From Roseateles_B sp041912595 (GTDB taxonomy: Bacteria; Pseudomonadota; Gammaproteobacteria; Burkholderiales; Burkholderiaceae_C): a DNA stretch of 64,000 bases. The stretch is taken from positions 1 through 64,000 of the forward strand of contig JAYRMR010000022.1 of NCBI GenBank assembly GCA_041912595.1. The letters run 5' to 3'. Positions 15,797-23,934 of this stretch are shown piece by piece; position 1 is the stretch's first letter, and each line of letters opens with the position of its first letter. Below the pieces are notes generated by a model. It did not search any database, had not been told where the DNA came from, and worked only from the letters and a program-made list of their open reading frames with translations. Position numbers and translations under genes: made by a program.

Positions 15797-16660
15797 TTAG
15801 TCCTCGCTCAGCAGGTCCTGGACGGCTTCGTTCCAGTTCTCCAGGTCTTCCTCGCCGATGTGCAGCCAGGCCATGGCGCGCTGGTGGTGGCTGGCCCAGT
15901 CGGCGTCCTCGGGCAGGCCCTCGTGACGGCGCATGAGCTGCTCGGCGATCAGCCCGGCGGCCACGAGCGTGTGGACCTCGGGCTCGATGTCGGCATCGCC
16001 CAGGGATTCGAAGTCGTGGTGCAGCCGGATGGCCGCCATCAGCGAAGGCGCCAGGCTCCAGGCACGCGCCAGCAGGGCGCCCACCACGGCGTGGTCCGTC
16101 TTGTGGTTGACGTTCTCGGTGGCGATGTAGGGGCGGTCGATGCGGGCACCGGCCTCCACCATGGTGGCGCCGTAACCGCGCACGCTCTGCAGCAGCACGG
16201 GGATGCCGACATGGCAGAAGAGGCCGTAGGTGTGGGCAAGGTCGGGCGACAGGCCCGGCAGCTGGCGGGCGATGTAGCGCATGGCGTGCGCGCGCTTGGC
16301 GGCACGCTGCCAGAAGCGCGTGAGGTGGGGGCTGTTGACCGGGATGGCGTTGCGCAGCGCGAAGCCGGTCAGGATGGCGGCGGTCTCGTTCAGCCCCAGG
16401 CGGTTCATGGCCTGCCCGACGGTGCTGCAGGGCATGCCGTCGGCCAGATGCAGCGGGCTGTTGGCCGTGCGCAGCAGTGTGGCGGCCATGGCGACGTCGC
16501 TGGCCGCGATCCGGGCGACCTCGGTCAAATCCGGCTCGGCCTCCTTCATGGCGTGCTGCAGGCGCTGCAGCAGGTCGGGGCAGGGCGGGATGACGATCTG
16601 GCGCAGGGGACCGTGGGCGCGGGCCTGGTCCAGTTCCTGGCGAATGGCTTGCGAATTCAT
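15797..16660 (-). CDS. HDOD-domain signalling protein
   Basis: A 287-residue cytoplasmic protein made almost wholly of an HDOD domain. LRQIVIPPCPDLLQRL at the start is followed by EVARIAASDVAMAATLLRTANSP, the core VGQAMNRLGLNETAAIL, and helices around LFCHVGIPVLLQSVRGYG and HAVVGALLARAWSL. HDOD domains are degenerate HD relatives used in regulation of chemotaxis, biofilm and cell cycle, usually without hydrolase activity. The start is the ATG at 16660. It is divergent from the lapG/lapD pair, so a shared role in surface behaviour is plausible but inferred. Confidence 0.85.
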   Translation of the reverse strand: MNSQAIRQELDQARAHGPLRQIVIPPCPDLLQRLQHAMKEAEPDLTEVARIAASDVAMAATLLRTANSPLHLADGMPCSTVGQAMNRLGLNETAAILTGFALRNAIPVNSPHLTRFWQRAAKRAHAMRYIARQLPGLSPDLAHTYGLFCHVGIPVLLQSVRGYGATMVEAGARIDRPYIATENVNHKTDHAVVGALLARAWSLAPSLMAAIRLHHDFESLGDADIEPEVHTLVAAGLIAEQLMRRHEGLPEDADWASHHQRAMAWLHIGEEDLENWNEAVQDLLSED

Positions 16661-16957
16661 GGGGGCGAGGGCTGGCCGGGAGCGGCCGTGACGCCGCCGA
16701 TTATCGGTCGGGCACCCGCCGGCGACGGCCCGCAAACTGTGGAAATTCCCCGCTCTGGCGGCATTGCGGGGCGGGCATCCCGGCCATCCAGGCAAATCCC
16801 GGGCGGGGGCCGGGAGGGGCGAGCGATACTGGCCCGGTCCCGGATTCCGACCCCTCACCTCCCAGAGCGACCCAGGTCCCCCTTGCGCTTGACGAACGCC
16901 CTTCCTGCCCCCGGCCGGCCCGGGGCGGCCCCGCTTCGGCCGGGCCGGCCCCGGCAG
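16661..16957. other. Divergent intergenic region between the HDOD gene and lapG
   Basis: 297 bases of very GC-rich sequence. If lapG starts at an upstream TTG (16883 or 16889), part of this is coding. No convincing sigma-70 or sigma-54 promoter could be placed by eye. Confidence 0.4.
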
Positions 16958-17602
16958 GTGTTGCGGCGTGGGCGCCTCGTCCTGCTGGCCGGCTTGATGG
17001 CCGGGCTGAGCCTGTGGAGCCAGGCGCTCGACACCCAGCAGTTCCTCGACATCGCCGCCTCGCGATCCACCAAGGCGCTGAACGGGGCCCGCGCGCTCGT
17101 GCAACTGCTGGAGAAGGCCCAGCCGCTGGACGAGGAGGCCCGGCTCGCCGCCGTCAACGACTTCTACAACCGCCGCATCCAGTTCCGCGACGACCAGGAG
17201 GTCTGGGGCGTGGTCGACTACTGGGCGAGCCCGCTCGAGACGCTGGAGAAGGGCCGCGGCGATTGCGAGGACTACGCGATCGCCAAGTACTTCAGCCTGC
17301 TGGCCCTGGGCGTGGAGCCGGCCCGGCTGCGCCTGGTCTATGTCCGGGCCATGCTGGACGGCCGGCCGCAGGCCCACATGGTGCTGGCCTACTATGCGCA
17401 GCCGCAGGCCGAGCCCTTGATCCTGGACAACCTGCAGCCGCAGATCCGGCCGGCCTCGGCACGACCGGACCTGTCGCCCGTATTCAGCTTCAACAGCGAG
17501 GGACTGTGGAGCGGCGTCGCGGGCGCGCCCGCGGGCAATCCGGCTGCCCGGCTGTCGCAATGGCGCGACGCGCTGGGCAAGGCCCGCGCCGAGGGCTTCT
17601 AA
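16958..17602 (+). CDS. lapG: LapG-like periplasmic cysteine protease
   Basis: About 214 residues of the bacterial transglutaminase-like cysteine protease family. A signal/anchor segment (LVLLAGLMAGLSLWSQA) is followed by the catalytic triad Cys103 (GRGDCEDYAIAKYF), His140 (QAHMVLAY) and Asp157 (ILDNLQPQ). LapG cleaves the N terminus of a giant surface adhesin to release cells from biofilms, and is sequestered by LapD when c-di-GMP is high. The lapD-like gene starts 28 bases downstream, which makes the assignment strong. The start is uncertain: GTG at 16958 gives a good export signal, while two TTG codons at 16883 and 16889 would lengthen the leader. The adhesin and its type I exporter are not in the window. 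Confidence 0.86.
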   Translation: MLRRGRLVLLAGLMAGLSLWSQALDTQQFLDIAASRSTKALNGARALVQLLEKAQPLDEEARLAAVNDFYNRRIQFRDDQEVWGVVDYWASPLETLEKGRGDCEDYAIAKYFSLLALGVEPARLRLVYVRAMLDGRPQAHMVLAYYAQPQAEPLILDNLQPQIRPASARPDLSPVFSFNSEGLWSGVAGAPAGNPAARLSQWRDALGKARAEGF

Positions 17603-17630
17603 TGAATACCGCCGAGGGGAACCACCAACC

Positions 17631-19580
17631 ATGTCTTTGATGCGTCAAGTCGCGGCCCTGCTGCTCGCCGTGCTGCTGCTGGCCCTGCTGGCCAGCGTGG
17701 CGGTGTCTGCCGGGTCGGTCCGCCAGGTGCTGCAGACCCAGTTGCAACTGAAGAACGAGGACAACGCGGGTGCCCTGGCCCTGGCGCTGTCCCAGCAGCA
17801 TGGCGACGAGAGTCTGATGAGCCTGCTCGTCTCGGCGCAGTTCGACACCGGCGCCTACGAGGTGCTGCGCTGGCGGCGGGCGGACGGCACGGTGGCCTTC
17901 GAGAAGAGCGCCGCGCCCGCACCGGGCCGCGCGCCGGACTGGTTCAAGGGCTGGCTGCCGCTGGAGGTGCAGCCGGGCATGGCGCAGGTGTCCAACGGCT
18001 GGCAGGCGCTGGGGACGGTGGAGGTCCGCAGCCAGAGCGCCTATGCCCACGAGACCCTGTGGCAGAGCTTCCTGCGCATCGCCGCCTGGCTGCTGGGCGT
18101 GGGCCTCGTGGCCACCGGGCTGGCGGCCGTCGGCCTGCGCCGCATCCGCGCGCCGCTGGACGCCGCCGTGCAGCAGGCCAATGCGCTCGTCCAGGGGCAG
18201 TTCATGACCATCGAGGAGGCCCGCGTGCCCGAGCTGGCCCGCCTGACGGGGGCGCTCAACACGATGGTGGTCAAGGTCCGCTCCCTGTTCGAGGCGCAGG
18301 CCGAGCAGCTGCAGGTGCTGCAGCAGCAGGCCTACTGCGACAGCCTGACCGGGCTGACGCTGCGCAAGCAGTTTCTGGCGGAGTTCGAGTCGGCGCTGGG
18401 CCGCGACGATGGCCCGGTGCGCGGCGGCTTCATCTTGCTGCGCCTCGGGGCGCTCGCCTCGCTCAACCAGCGGCTGGGGCACCAGCAGGTGGACCAGCTC
18501 ATCCAGGCGATCGCCCGGGCGGTGAAGGCCTATCCCGACCGCGTGCGCGGCTGCCTGGCCGGGCGCCTCAACGGCACCGACCTCGCCCTGTGGCTGCCGG
18601 CCCCCGACGTGGCCGAGGACACCGCCCAGGCGCTGGCCGACGCGCTGCGCTCGGCGCTGCCGGGAGGCGCGGGTGCGGGGACGGGCGGGGCGGGCGAGGG
18701 CGGCGTGCAGTTGTCGATCGCCGCCATCGACATGGCCCGCACGCGGCCGATGTCCCACTGGTTCGCGGAGGCCGACGCCGTGCTGGCGCGCGCCGAGCAG
18801 GGCGGGGGCGTGAGCCTGGCCTTCCAGCGCGTCGAGGACGAGGACCTGCCCTCGCAGGGCGAGCGCGTGTGGCGTCAGCAGATCGGCGACTGCCTGGATG
18901 CGGGCCGTGCGCGCCTGCAGCCCTTCCCGGTGATGGACCGCAATGGCCTGCTGCTGCACTGGGAATGCCCGCTGCAGCTGCAGCTGCTGCCCCAGGGCGA
19001 GTTCCTGCCGGCGGCCCGCTGGCTGCCGCTGGCGCTGCGCAGCCGGCTCAGCGCCGAGGCCGATCTGCGCGCGGTGCAGCTGGCGCTCTCCGCCATCGCG
19101 GACGACGGCCAGCCGCGCTGCGTCAACCTGGCGCCGGCCTCGTTGCAGGAAGGCAGCTTCGTGGCCCGGCTGCGCGAGCTGATCTTCCAGTCCCCGCAGT
19201 CGGCACGCCGGCTGGGACTGGAGCTGGGCGAGTCCGCGGCGCTGGTGCATTTCGAGCTGCTGCATGAGCTCGGCCGGCAGATCCGCCCGCTGGGCGTGGC
19301 GCTGGGCCTGGAGCATGCCGGCGCGGGCCTGGCGCAGGTGGACCGTCTCTACCAGGCCGGGCTGGACTACGTGAAGCTCGACGCGGCGGTGGTGACGGGC
19401 ATCGCGGCGGACGCCGCGCGGGCCGCCTTCGTGCGCGGGCTCGTCATCATGCTGCGCAGCCTGGCGCTGAAGGTCTACGCCGAGGGCGTCAACGACGGCC
19501 TGGACGCCCAGGCGCTGTGGGACATCGAGGTCGACGGCATCACCGGGCCGTGGGCCACGGGGCAGATGATCAAGCCCTGA
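17631..19580 (+). CDS. lapD: LapD-like c-di-GMP receptor with degenerate GGDEF and EAL domains
   Basis: A 649-residue inner-membrane protein. Helix 1 is at about 5-27, a periplasmic LapD/MoxY-type sensor domain spans to about 148, and helix 2 lies at about 149-168 (AAWLLGVGLVATGLAAVG). A HAMP region, a GGDEF-like domain (about 225-385) and an EAL-like domain (about 400-645) follow. The GGDEF signature has decayed to RLNGTDLALW and the EAL signature to WECPL, so neither cyclase nor phosphodiesterase activity is expected. This is the known state of LapD, which binds c-di-GMP in the EAL domain and then grips LapG through its periplasmic domain. It is located directly after lapG. Confidence 0.88.
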   Translation: MSLMRQVAALLLAVLLLALLASVAVSAGSVRQVLQTQLQLKNEDNAGALALALSQQHGDESLMSLLVSAQFDTGAYEVLRWRRADGTVAFEKSAAPAPGRAPDWFKGWLPLEVQPGMAQVSNGWQALGTVEVRSQSAYAHETLWQSFLRIAAWLLGVGLVATGLAAVGLRRIRAPLDAAVQQANALVQGQFMTIEEARVPELARLTGALNTMVVKVRSLFEAQAEQLQVLQQQAYCDSLTGLTLRKQFLAEFESALGRDDGPVRGGFILLRLGALASLNQRLGHQQVDQLIQAIARAVKAYPDRVRGCLAGRLNGTDLALWLPAPDVAEDTAQALADALRSALPGGAGAGTGGAGEGGVQLSIAAIDMARTRPMSHWFAEADAVLARAEQGGGVSLAFQRVEDEDLPSQGERVWRQQIGDCLDAGRARLQPFPVMDRNGLLLHWECPLQLQLLPQGEFLPAARWLPLALRSRLSAEADLRAVQLALSAIADDGQPRCVNLAPASLQEGSFVARLRELIFQSPQSARRLGLELGESAALVHFELLHELGRQIRPLGVALGLEHAGAGLAQVDRLYQAGLDYVKLDAAVVTGIAADAARAAFVRGLVIMLRSLALKVYAEGVNDGLDAQALWDIEVDGITGPWATGQMIKP

Positions 19581-19610
19581 GGCGAAGCCGGGCCGGCGCG
19601 CCGGCGGCGC

Positions 19611-20159
19611 TCAGCGGATGTCGGCGCTGTGCAGGCCGAAGCCCTCGCCGCGGCGGCGGTCCTCGAAGAAGCGCTCGAGCGTCTCTCGGACCGTGCGGAA
19701 GGCCAGCTCGTCCCAGGGGATCTCGTCCTCGCGGAACAGGCGGGCCTCCAGCGTCTCGGGGCCGGGATTGAAGACGGGGCTCAGCAGCCGCGCCCGGTAG
19801 AACAGGTGCACTTGGCCGACCTGCACGACGTTGTGCACGCAGTAGAGGCCCTGCAGCTCGATCTGCGCGCCGGCCTCCTCGTCGGTCTCCCGCGCGGCGC
19901 CCTCGGCGGTGGTCTCGCCCAGCTCCATGAAGCCGGCCGGCAGCGTCCACTTGCCATGGCGCGGCTCGATGGCCCGGCGGCACAGCAGCACCTGGTCTTC
20001 CCAGACGGGCAGGGTGCCGACCACATTGAGCGGGTTCTCGTAGTGGATGGCGCCGCAGCCGGTGCAGGTGGCCCGCTCGCGGTTGTCGTCGGCCGGCACC
20101 TGGTAGACGACCTGGTTGCCGCAGCTGGGGCAGTGCTTGAAGCGTCGGGTGAGGAACAT
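19611..20159 (-). CDS. Nudix hydrolase with N-terminal zinc ribbon
   Basis: A 182-residue protein. The N terminus has two CxxC pairs (CPSCGNQ and CTGCGAIHY) forming a zinc ribbon, as in the NudC-like/ADP-ribose group. The Nudix box reads GFMELGETTAEGAARETDEEAGA (described here in two parts: Gly-5-Glu and the REx2EExGx end, in which one Glu is Thr-Asp shifted), indicating Mg-dependent hydrolysis of a nucleoside diphosphate derivative. The substrate is unknown. The start is the ATG at 20159, which lies immediately before the zinc ribbon; the frame upstream is unrelated. It is divergent from maiA and convergent with lapD. Confidence 0.88.
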   Translation of the reverse strand: MFLTRRFKHCPSCGNQVVYQVPADDNRERATCTGCGAIHYENPLNVVGTLPVWEDQVLLCRRAIEPRHGKWTLPAGFMELGETTAEGAARETDEEAGAQIELQGLYCVHNVVQVGQVHLFYRARLLSPVFNPGPETLEARLFREDEIPWDELAFRTVRETLERFFEDRRRGEGFGLHSADIR

Positions 20160-20250
20160 CGGTCCAGTGTAGCGGGGCCGTGGCAACATACCGCCAGCGG
20201 CCTGCGGCCGACCTTTCGCCACCGTCATCCGACATCGTCCCGAACCTGCC

Positions 20251-20889
20251 ATGGAACTCTTCAACTACTTCCGCTCCTCCGCGTCCTACCGCGTGCGCAT
20301 CGCCCTCGCGCTCAAGGGCCTGGCCTACGACTACCGCCCCGTGCACCTGGCGAAGAACGAGCAGTTCAACGAGTCCTACGCCGCCGTCTCGGCCTCGCGT
20401 CTGGTGCCGCTGCTGCGCGATGGCGACGCCACGGTCACGCAGTCCATGGCCATCATCGAGTACCTGGACGAGACGCACCCGGACGCCCCGCTGCTGCCGC
20501 GCGACCCGCTGGATCGCGCCTATGTCCGCGCGCTGTCGCAGGACATCGCCTGCGAGATCCACCCGCTGAACAATCTGCGCGTGCTGCGCTACCTGACGCA
20601 GGAGCTGGGCGTCAGCGACGACAACAAGGACCGCTGGTACCGCCACTGGGTCGAGACGGGGCTGGAGGTCGTCGAGCGCCGCCTGGTGGGCGAGGGCCGC
20701 GCCGGCACCTTCTGCTTCGGGGACACCCCGGGCATGGCGGACTGCCTGCTGGTGCCGCAGATCTTCAACGCCCAGCGCTTCAAGGCGCGGCTGGACCACG
20801 TGCCCACCGTCCTGCGTATCCACGAGGCCTGCATGAAGCTGGACGCCTTCGCCAAGACCCAGCCCGCCGCCTGCCCGGACGCCGAATGA
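20251..20889 (+). CDS. maiA: Maleylacetoacetate isomerase (zeta-class GST)
   Basis: A 212-residue glutathione S-transferase fold. The zeta-class N-terminal signature is SSASYRVRIALALKG, followed by a thioredoxin-like domain with QSMAIIEYLDE as the glutathione-binding segment and a helical C-terminal domain (CEIHPLNNLRVL, FGDTPGMADCLLVPQ). The enzyme isomerises maleylacetoacetate to fumarylacetoacetate in tyrosine/homogentisate breakdown; other pathway genes are not in the window. Its stop overlaps the start of pgeF (ATGA). Confidence 0.92.
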   Translation: MELFNYFRSSASYRVRIALALKGLAYDYRPVHLAKNEQFNESYAAVSASRLVPLLRDGDATVTQSMAIIEYLDETHPDAPLLPRDPLDRAYVRALSQDIACEIHPLNNLRVLRYLTQELGVSDDNKDRWYRHWVETGLEVVERRLVGEGRAGTFCFGDTPGMADCLLVPQIFNAQRFKARLDHVPTVLRIHEACMKLDAFAKTQPAACPDAE

Positions 20890-21671
20890 GCGCCGGGCCG
20901 CATCCCGACTGGCTCGTGCCCGAGTGGGACGCGCCGCAGGTGCGCGCGCTGATGAGCACCCGCGCCGGCGGCGTCAGCACCGGGCCCTACGCCAGCCTCA
21001 ACGTGGGATCGGCCGTGCAGGACGAGCCGGCGGCCGTCGAGGAGAACCGCCGGCGCGTGGCCGAGGCGCTCGGGGCCTCGCTGGTGTTCCTGCCACAGGT
21101 GCATGGCAGCAAGGTGCTGCATCTGAAGCCGGACTGGGCCAAGCCGGACGCCAAGGTGCCCAAGGCCGATGCCTGCATCAGCACCATCCCGGGGCTGGGC
21201 TGCGCCATTCAGGTGGCGGACTGCCTGCCGGTGCTCTTCGCTGCACCAAGGGCGGTCGGCGGCGCGCATGCGGGCTGGCGGGGGCTGGCCGATGGCGTGC
21301 TCGAGAACACCGTCCAGGCGCTGTGCGAGGCGTCTGCCTGCGAGCCGGGTGAGGTCCAGGCCTGGCTCGGGGCGAGCATCGGACCGGAGGCCTTCGAGGT
21401 CGGCGCGGACGTGCTGACGGCCTTCGGCGTGGAGCCCCGGGCGGACCTTGGCGCGGCGCAGTCGCAGCTCTTCCGCTACCAGCCCAATGCGGCCGGCGAG
21501 CCCCGCTGGCGGGCCAATCTGCCGGCGCTGGCGGCGCTGCGCCTGCGGGCAGCGGGCGTGACGCGCCTCAGCGGCGGCCGCTGGTGCACGTACAGCGATC
21601 CCTCACGGTTCTTTTCCTACCGCCGGGAGCGGCTCAGCGGGCGGCTCGTCGCGGCCATCACGCTGGCCTGA
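20886..21671 (+). CDS. pgeF: Peptidoglycan editing factor / multicopper polyphenol oxidase-like (PgeF, YfiH)
   Basis: A 261-residue protein of the DUF152/YfiH family. The conserved metal-binding residues are visible: His in LPQVHGSKV, Cys in QVADCLPVLF and His in GGAHAGWRGLADG. The C terminus is WCTYSDPSRFFSYRRE, typical of the family. Members were described as laccase-like, act on purine nucleosides, and in E. coli prevent wrong amino acids entering peptidoglycan. The start is the ATG at 20886, overlapping the maiA stop. The last 69 bases overlap, on the opposite strand, the end of a small membrane-protein gene. Confidence 0.9.
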   Translation: MSAGPHPDWLVPEWDAPQVRALMSTRAGGVSTGPYASLNVGSAVQDEPAAVEENRRRVAEALGASLVFLPQVHGSKVLHLKPDWAKPDAKVPKADACISTIPGLGCAIQVADCLPVLFAAPRAVGGAHAGWRGLADGVLENTVQALCEASACEPGEVQAWLGASIGPEAFEVGADVLTAFGVEPRADLGAAQSQLFRYQPNAAGEPRWRANLPALAALRLRAAGVTRLSGGRWCTYSDPSRFFSYRRERLSGRLVAAITLA

Positions 21672-21908
21672 GGCCGGGGCGTCGCTCACGGGCTGAGCCT
21701 GGGCCTGAGCCTCCGCCAGGGCCTCGGCCGCCCGCCGCGCCTTGCGCCGTGCGGGCGTCCCGACGAGGTACATCACCAGCGCCATCGGCGCCACGCCGTA
21801 GAGCAGGAAGGTGATCAATGCGCCGAAGATGCTGCCCTGCGGGCTGCTCGCTTCGGCCAGGGCCATCATGAGGGCGACGTAGAGCCAGGCAATGGCGATG
21901 AGGTACAT
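21603..21908 (-). CDS. Small conserved membrane protein
   Basis: A 101-residue protein with two membrane helices (YLIAIAWLYVALMMALAEA and ALITFLLYGVAPMALVMYLVG) and a cytoplasmic tail rich in Arg, Ala, Pro and Glu. Proteins of this type are commonly found near phaC in Burkholderiales (family knowledge). It overlaps the 3' end of pgeF by 69 bases in antisense orientation. Function unknown. Confidence 0.74.
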   Translation of the reverse strand: MYLIAIAWLYVALMMALAEASSPQGSIFGALITFLLYGVAPMALVMYLVGTPARRKARRAAEALAEAQAQAQPVSDAPASGQRDGRDEPPAEPLPAVGKEP

Positions 21909-21984
21909 GCGGGCGGGCGTTGCCGCGATCCTCGGATCGCGAGCGTCATAAGAAGGTAAGTTTTGAAGCGTACAACATCGACTG

Positions 21985-22000
21985 TGGCAAGCTTCTTGCC
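21985..22000 (+). promoter_or_regulatory. Sigma-54-like motif and inverted repeat upstream of phaC
   Basis: TGGCAAGCTTCTTGCC has GG and GC dinucleotides ten bases apart, as required for sigma-54, with two mismatches to TGGCACG-N4-TTGCW. The same bases form an inverted repeat GGCAAG-CTT-CTTGCC, so a repressor operator is an equally good reading. It lies 119 bases before the phaC ATG. Confidence 0.4.
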
Positions 22001-22118
22001 TGGGTATGCTGTGAAGCCATCGTGAGACGCTGGCTCAAGGGTTGAGCCAGCGCCGGTGCATCCGGCCTGAACCTGCCACGGACGGCGCCCGGGTGCCGTT
22101 CATTCCGCGAGGAGACAC

Positions 22119-23864
22119 ATGAATTCCAAGAGCAAGGGTGCGGGCAACGCATCCGCCAACGATCCCTTCTCCCTCGGTGCCGCCGCGGAGGCGGCGGGCA
22201 AGATGGCCGAGCACATGGCCAGCGACTTCCAGGCCGGCATGGGCGAAGCCATGAAGAGCTTTGCAGGGCTCAAGGTCCCCGTCGACGCCTGGGCTTCCCT
22301 GCAGAAGGACTACCTCGAGCAGGCCAGCGGGCTGTGGAACCAGGCGGTTAGCGCCTCCGCCGGCCATCCGGCGAAGCTGCCGGACCGGCGCTTCGCGAAC
22401 GAGGCCTGGGGCAGCAACCCGGTGTCCGCCTTCACCGCGCAGCTGTACCTGCTCAACGCCCAGACCCTGCAGCGCATGGCCGAGCAGGTCGAGGGCGACG
22501 ACAAGACCCGCGCCCGCATCCGCTTCGCCGTGCAGCAGTTCGTCGACGCGTCCGCGCCGAGCAACTTCCTCGCGCTCAACCCCGAGGCCCAGGCGCTGGC
22601 GCTCAAGACCCAGGGCGAGAGCATCGCCCGCGGCATGCAGCTGCTGTGGGCCGATCTGCAGCGCGGCCATGTCTCCCAGACGGACGAGTCCGCCTTCGAG
22701 GTCGGTCGCAATGTCGCGACGACCGCCGGCGATGTCGTCTTCGAGAACGACTTCTTCCAGCTGATCGAGTACCGCCCGCTGGGCAAGGAAGTGCACGAGC
22801 TGCCCTTCCTGATGGTGCCGCCCTGCATCAACAAGTACTACATCCTCGACCTGCAGCCGGACAACTCGCTGATCCGCCATGCCGTGGAGCAGGGGCACCG
22901 CACCTTCGTCGTGAGCTGGCGCAACCCCGATGAATCCTGCGTGCACTGGACCTGGGACGACTACATCGAGCAGGCCGCCATCCAGGCGATCCGCACGGTG
23001 CAGGCCATCAGCGGCAGCCCGAAGATCAACACCCTCGGCTTCTGCGTGGGCGGCACGATCCTGGCCACGGCGCTGGCCGTGCTGGCGGCGCGCGGCGAGC
23101 AGCCGGCCGCCAGCGTGACCCTGCTGACCACGCTGATCGACTTCGCGAGCAACGGCGTGCTGGACCTCTTCGTGGACGAGGGCTCCGTGCGCCTGCGCGA
23201 GATGAGCATCGGCCCCGACGCGCCCAAGGGCCCCGGCCTGCTCAAGGGCCAGGAGCTGGCCACGACCTTCAGCTTCCTGCGCCCCAATGACCTCGTCTGG
23301 AACTATGTGGTCGGCAACTACCTCAAGGGCGAGGCCCCGCCGGCCTTCGACCTGCTGTACTGGAACGGGGATTCCACCAATCTGCCCGGCCCGATGTACT
23401 GCTGGTACCTGCGCCACACCTATCTGCAGAACGAGCTGAAGAAGCCCGGCGCCCTGACCGTCTGCGGCGAGCGCCTGGACCTCGGCGCTATCGAGGCGCC
23501 GGTCTATATCTACGGCTCGCGCGAGGACCACATCGTGCCCTGGGAGGCCGCCTACCGCAGCACCCAGGTCTTCAAGGGCAAGAAGCGCTTCGTGATGGGC
23601 GCGTCCGGTCACATCGCCGGCGTGATCAACCCGCCGGCCAAGAAGAAACGCAGCTACTGGACGGGCAAGACGGCCGCGCTGCCGGCCGAGGCGGGCCAGT
23701 GGCTCGGCACGGCCGTCGAGCATCCCGGCTCCTGGTGGACGGACTGGTCCCAGTGGCTGGCGAGCCATGCCGGCCCGCTGAAGCCGGCGCCCAAGGCGCC
23801 TGGCAACCGCCAGCACAAGGCCATCGAGCCGGCGCCCGGCCGCTACGTCAAGCAGAAGGCCTGA
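22119..23864 (+). CDS. phaC: Class I poly(3-hydroxyalkanoate) synthase
   Basis: A 581-residue PHA polymerase. It condenses (R)-3-hydroxyacyl-CoA into polyester on the surface of storage granules. The N-terminal domain (PaaC-N type) extends to about 230. The alpha/beta-hydrolase core has the lipase-like box GFCVGGT with the nucleophile Cys309, the Asp in YGSREDHIVPW and the His in GASGHIAGV. The length is that of class I synthases, which act alone without phaE. It is followed by phaA and phaB, forming a standard operon for 3-hydroxybutyrate polymers. The start ATG at 22119 is preceded by GCGAGGAGAC. Confidence 0.96.
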   Translation: MNSKSKGAGNASANDPFSLGAAAEAAGKMAEHMASDFQAGMGEAMKSFAGLKVPVDAWASLQKDYLEQASGLWNQAVSASAGHPAKLPDRRFANEAWGSNPVSAFTAQLYLLNAQTLQRMAEQVEGDDKTRARIRFAVQQFVDASAPSNFLALNPEAQALALKTQGESIARGMQLLWADLQRGHVSQTDESAFEVGRNVATTAGDVVFENDFFQLIEYRPLGKEVHELPFLMVPPCINKYYILDLQPDNSLIRHAVEQGHRTFVVSWRNPDESCVHWTWDDYIEQAAIQAIRTVQAISGSPKINTLGFCVGGTILATALAVLAARGEQPAASVTLLTTLIDFASNGVLDLFVDEGSVRLREMSIGPDAPKGPGLLKGQELATTFSFLRPNDLVWNYVVGNYLKGEAPPAFDLLYWNGDSTNLPGPMYCWYLRHTYLQNELKKPGALTVCGERLDLGAIEAPVYIYGSREDHIVPWEAAYRSTQVFKGKKRFVMGASGHIAGVINPPAKKKRSYWTGKTAALPAEAGQWLGTAVEHPGSWWTDWSQWLASHAGPLKPAPKAPGNRQHKAIEPAPGRYVKQKA

Positions 23865-23934
23865 GTCCGCCCCGGCGCGGCTCCCCGGCGGGGGCCTCGC
23901 CCCGCACCCTCTACCCATCATCGGAGATCCATCC

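Noticed and set aside
15776..16957. N-terminal half of the long plus-strand frame that ends as lapG
   Set aside because: It is antisense to the HDOD gene and lacks any domain; LapG homologues are about 210-240 residues.
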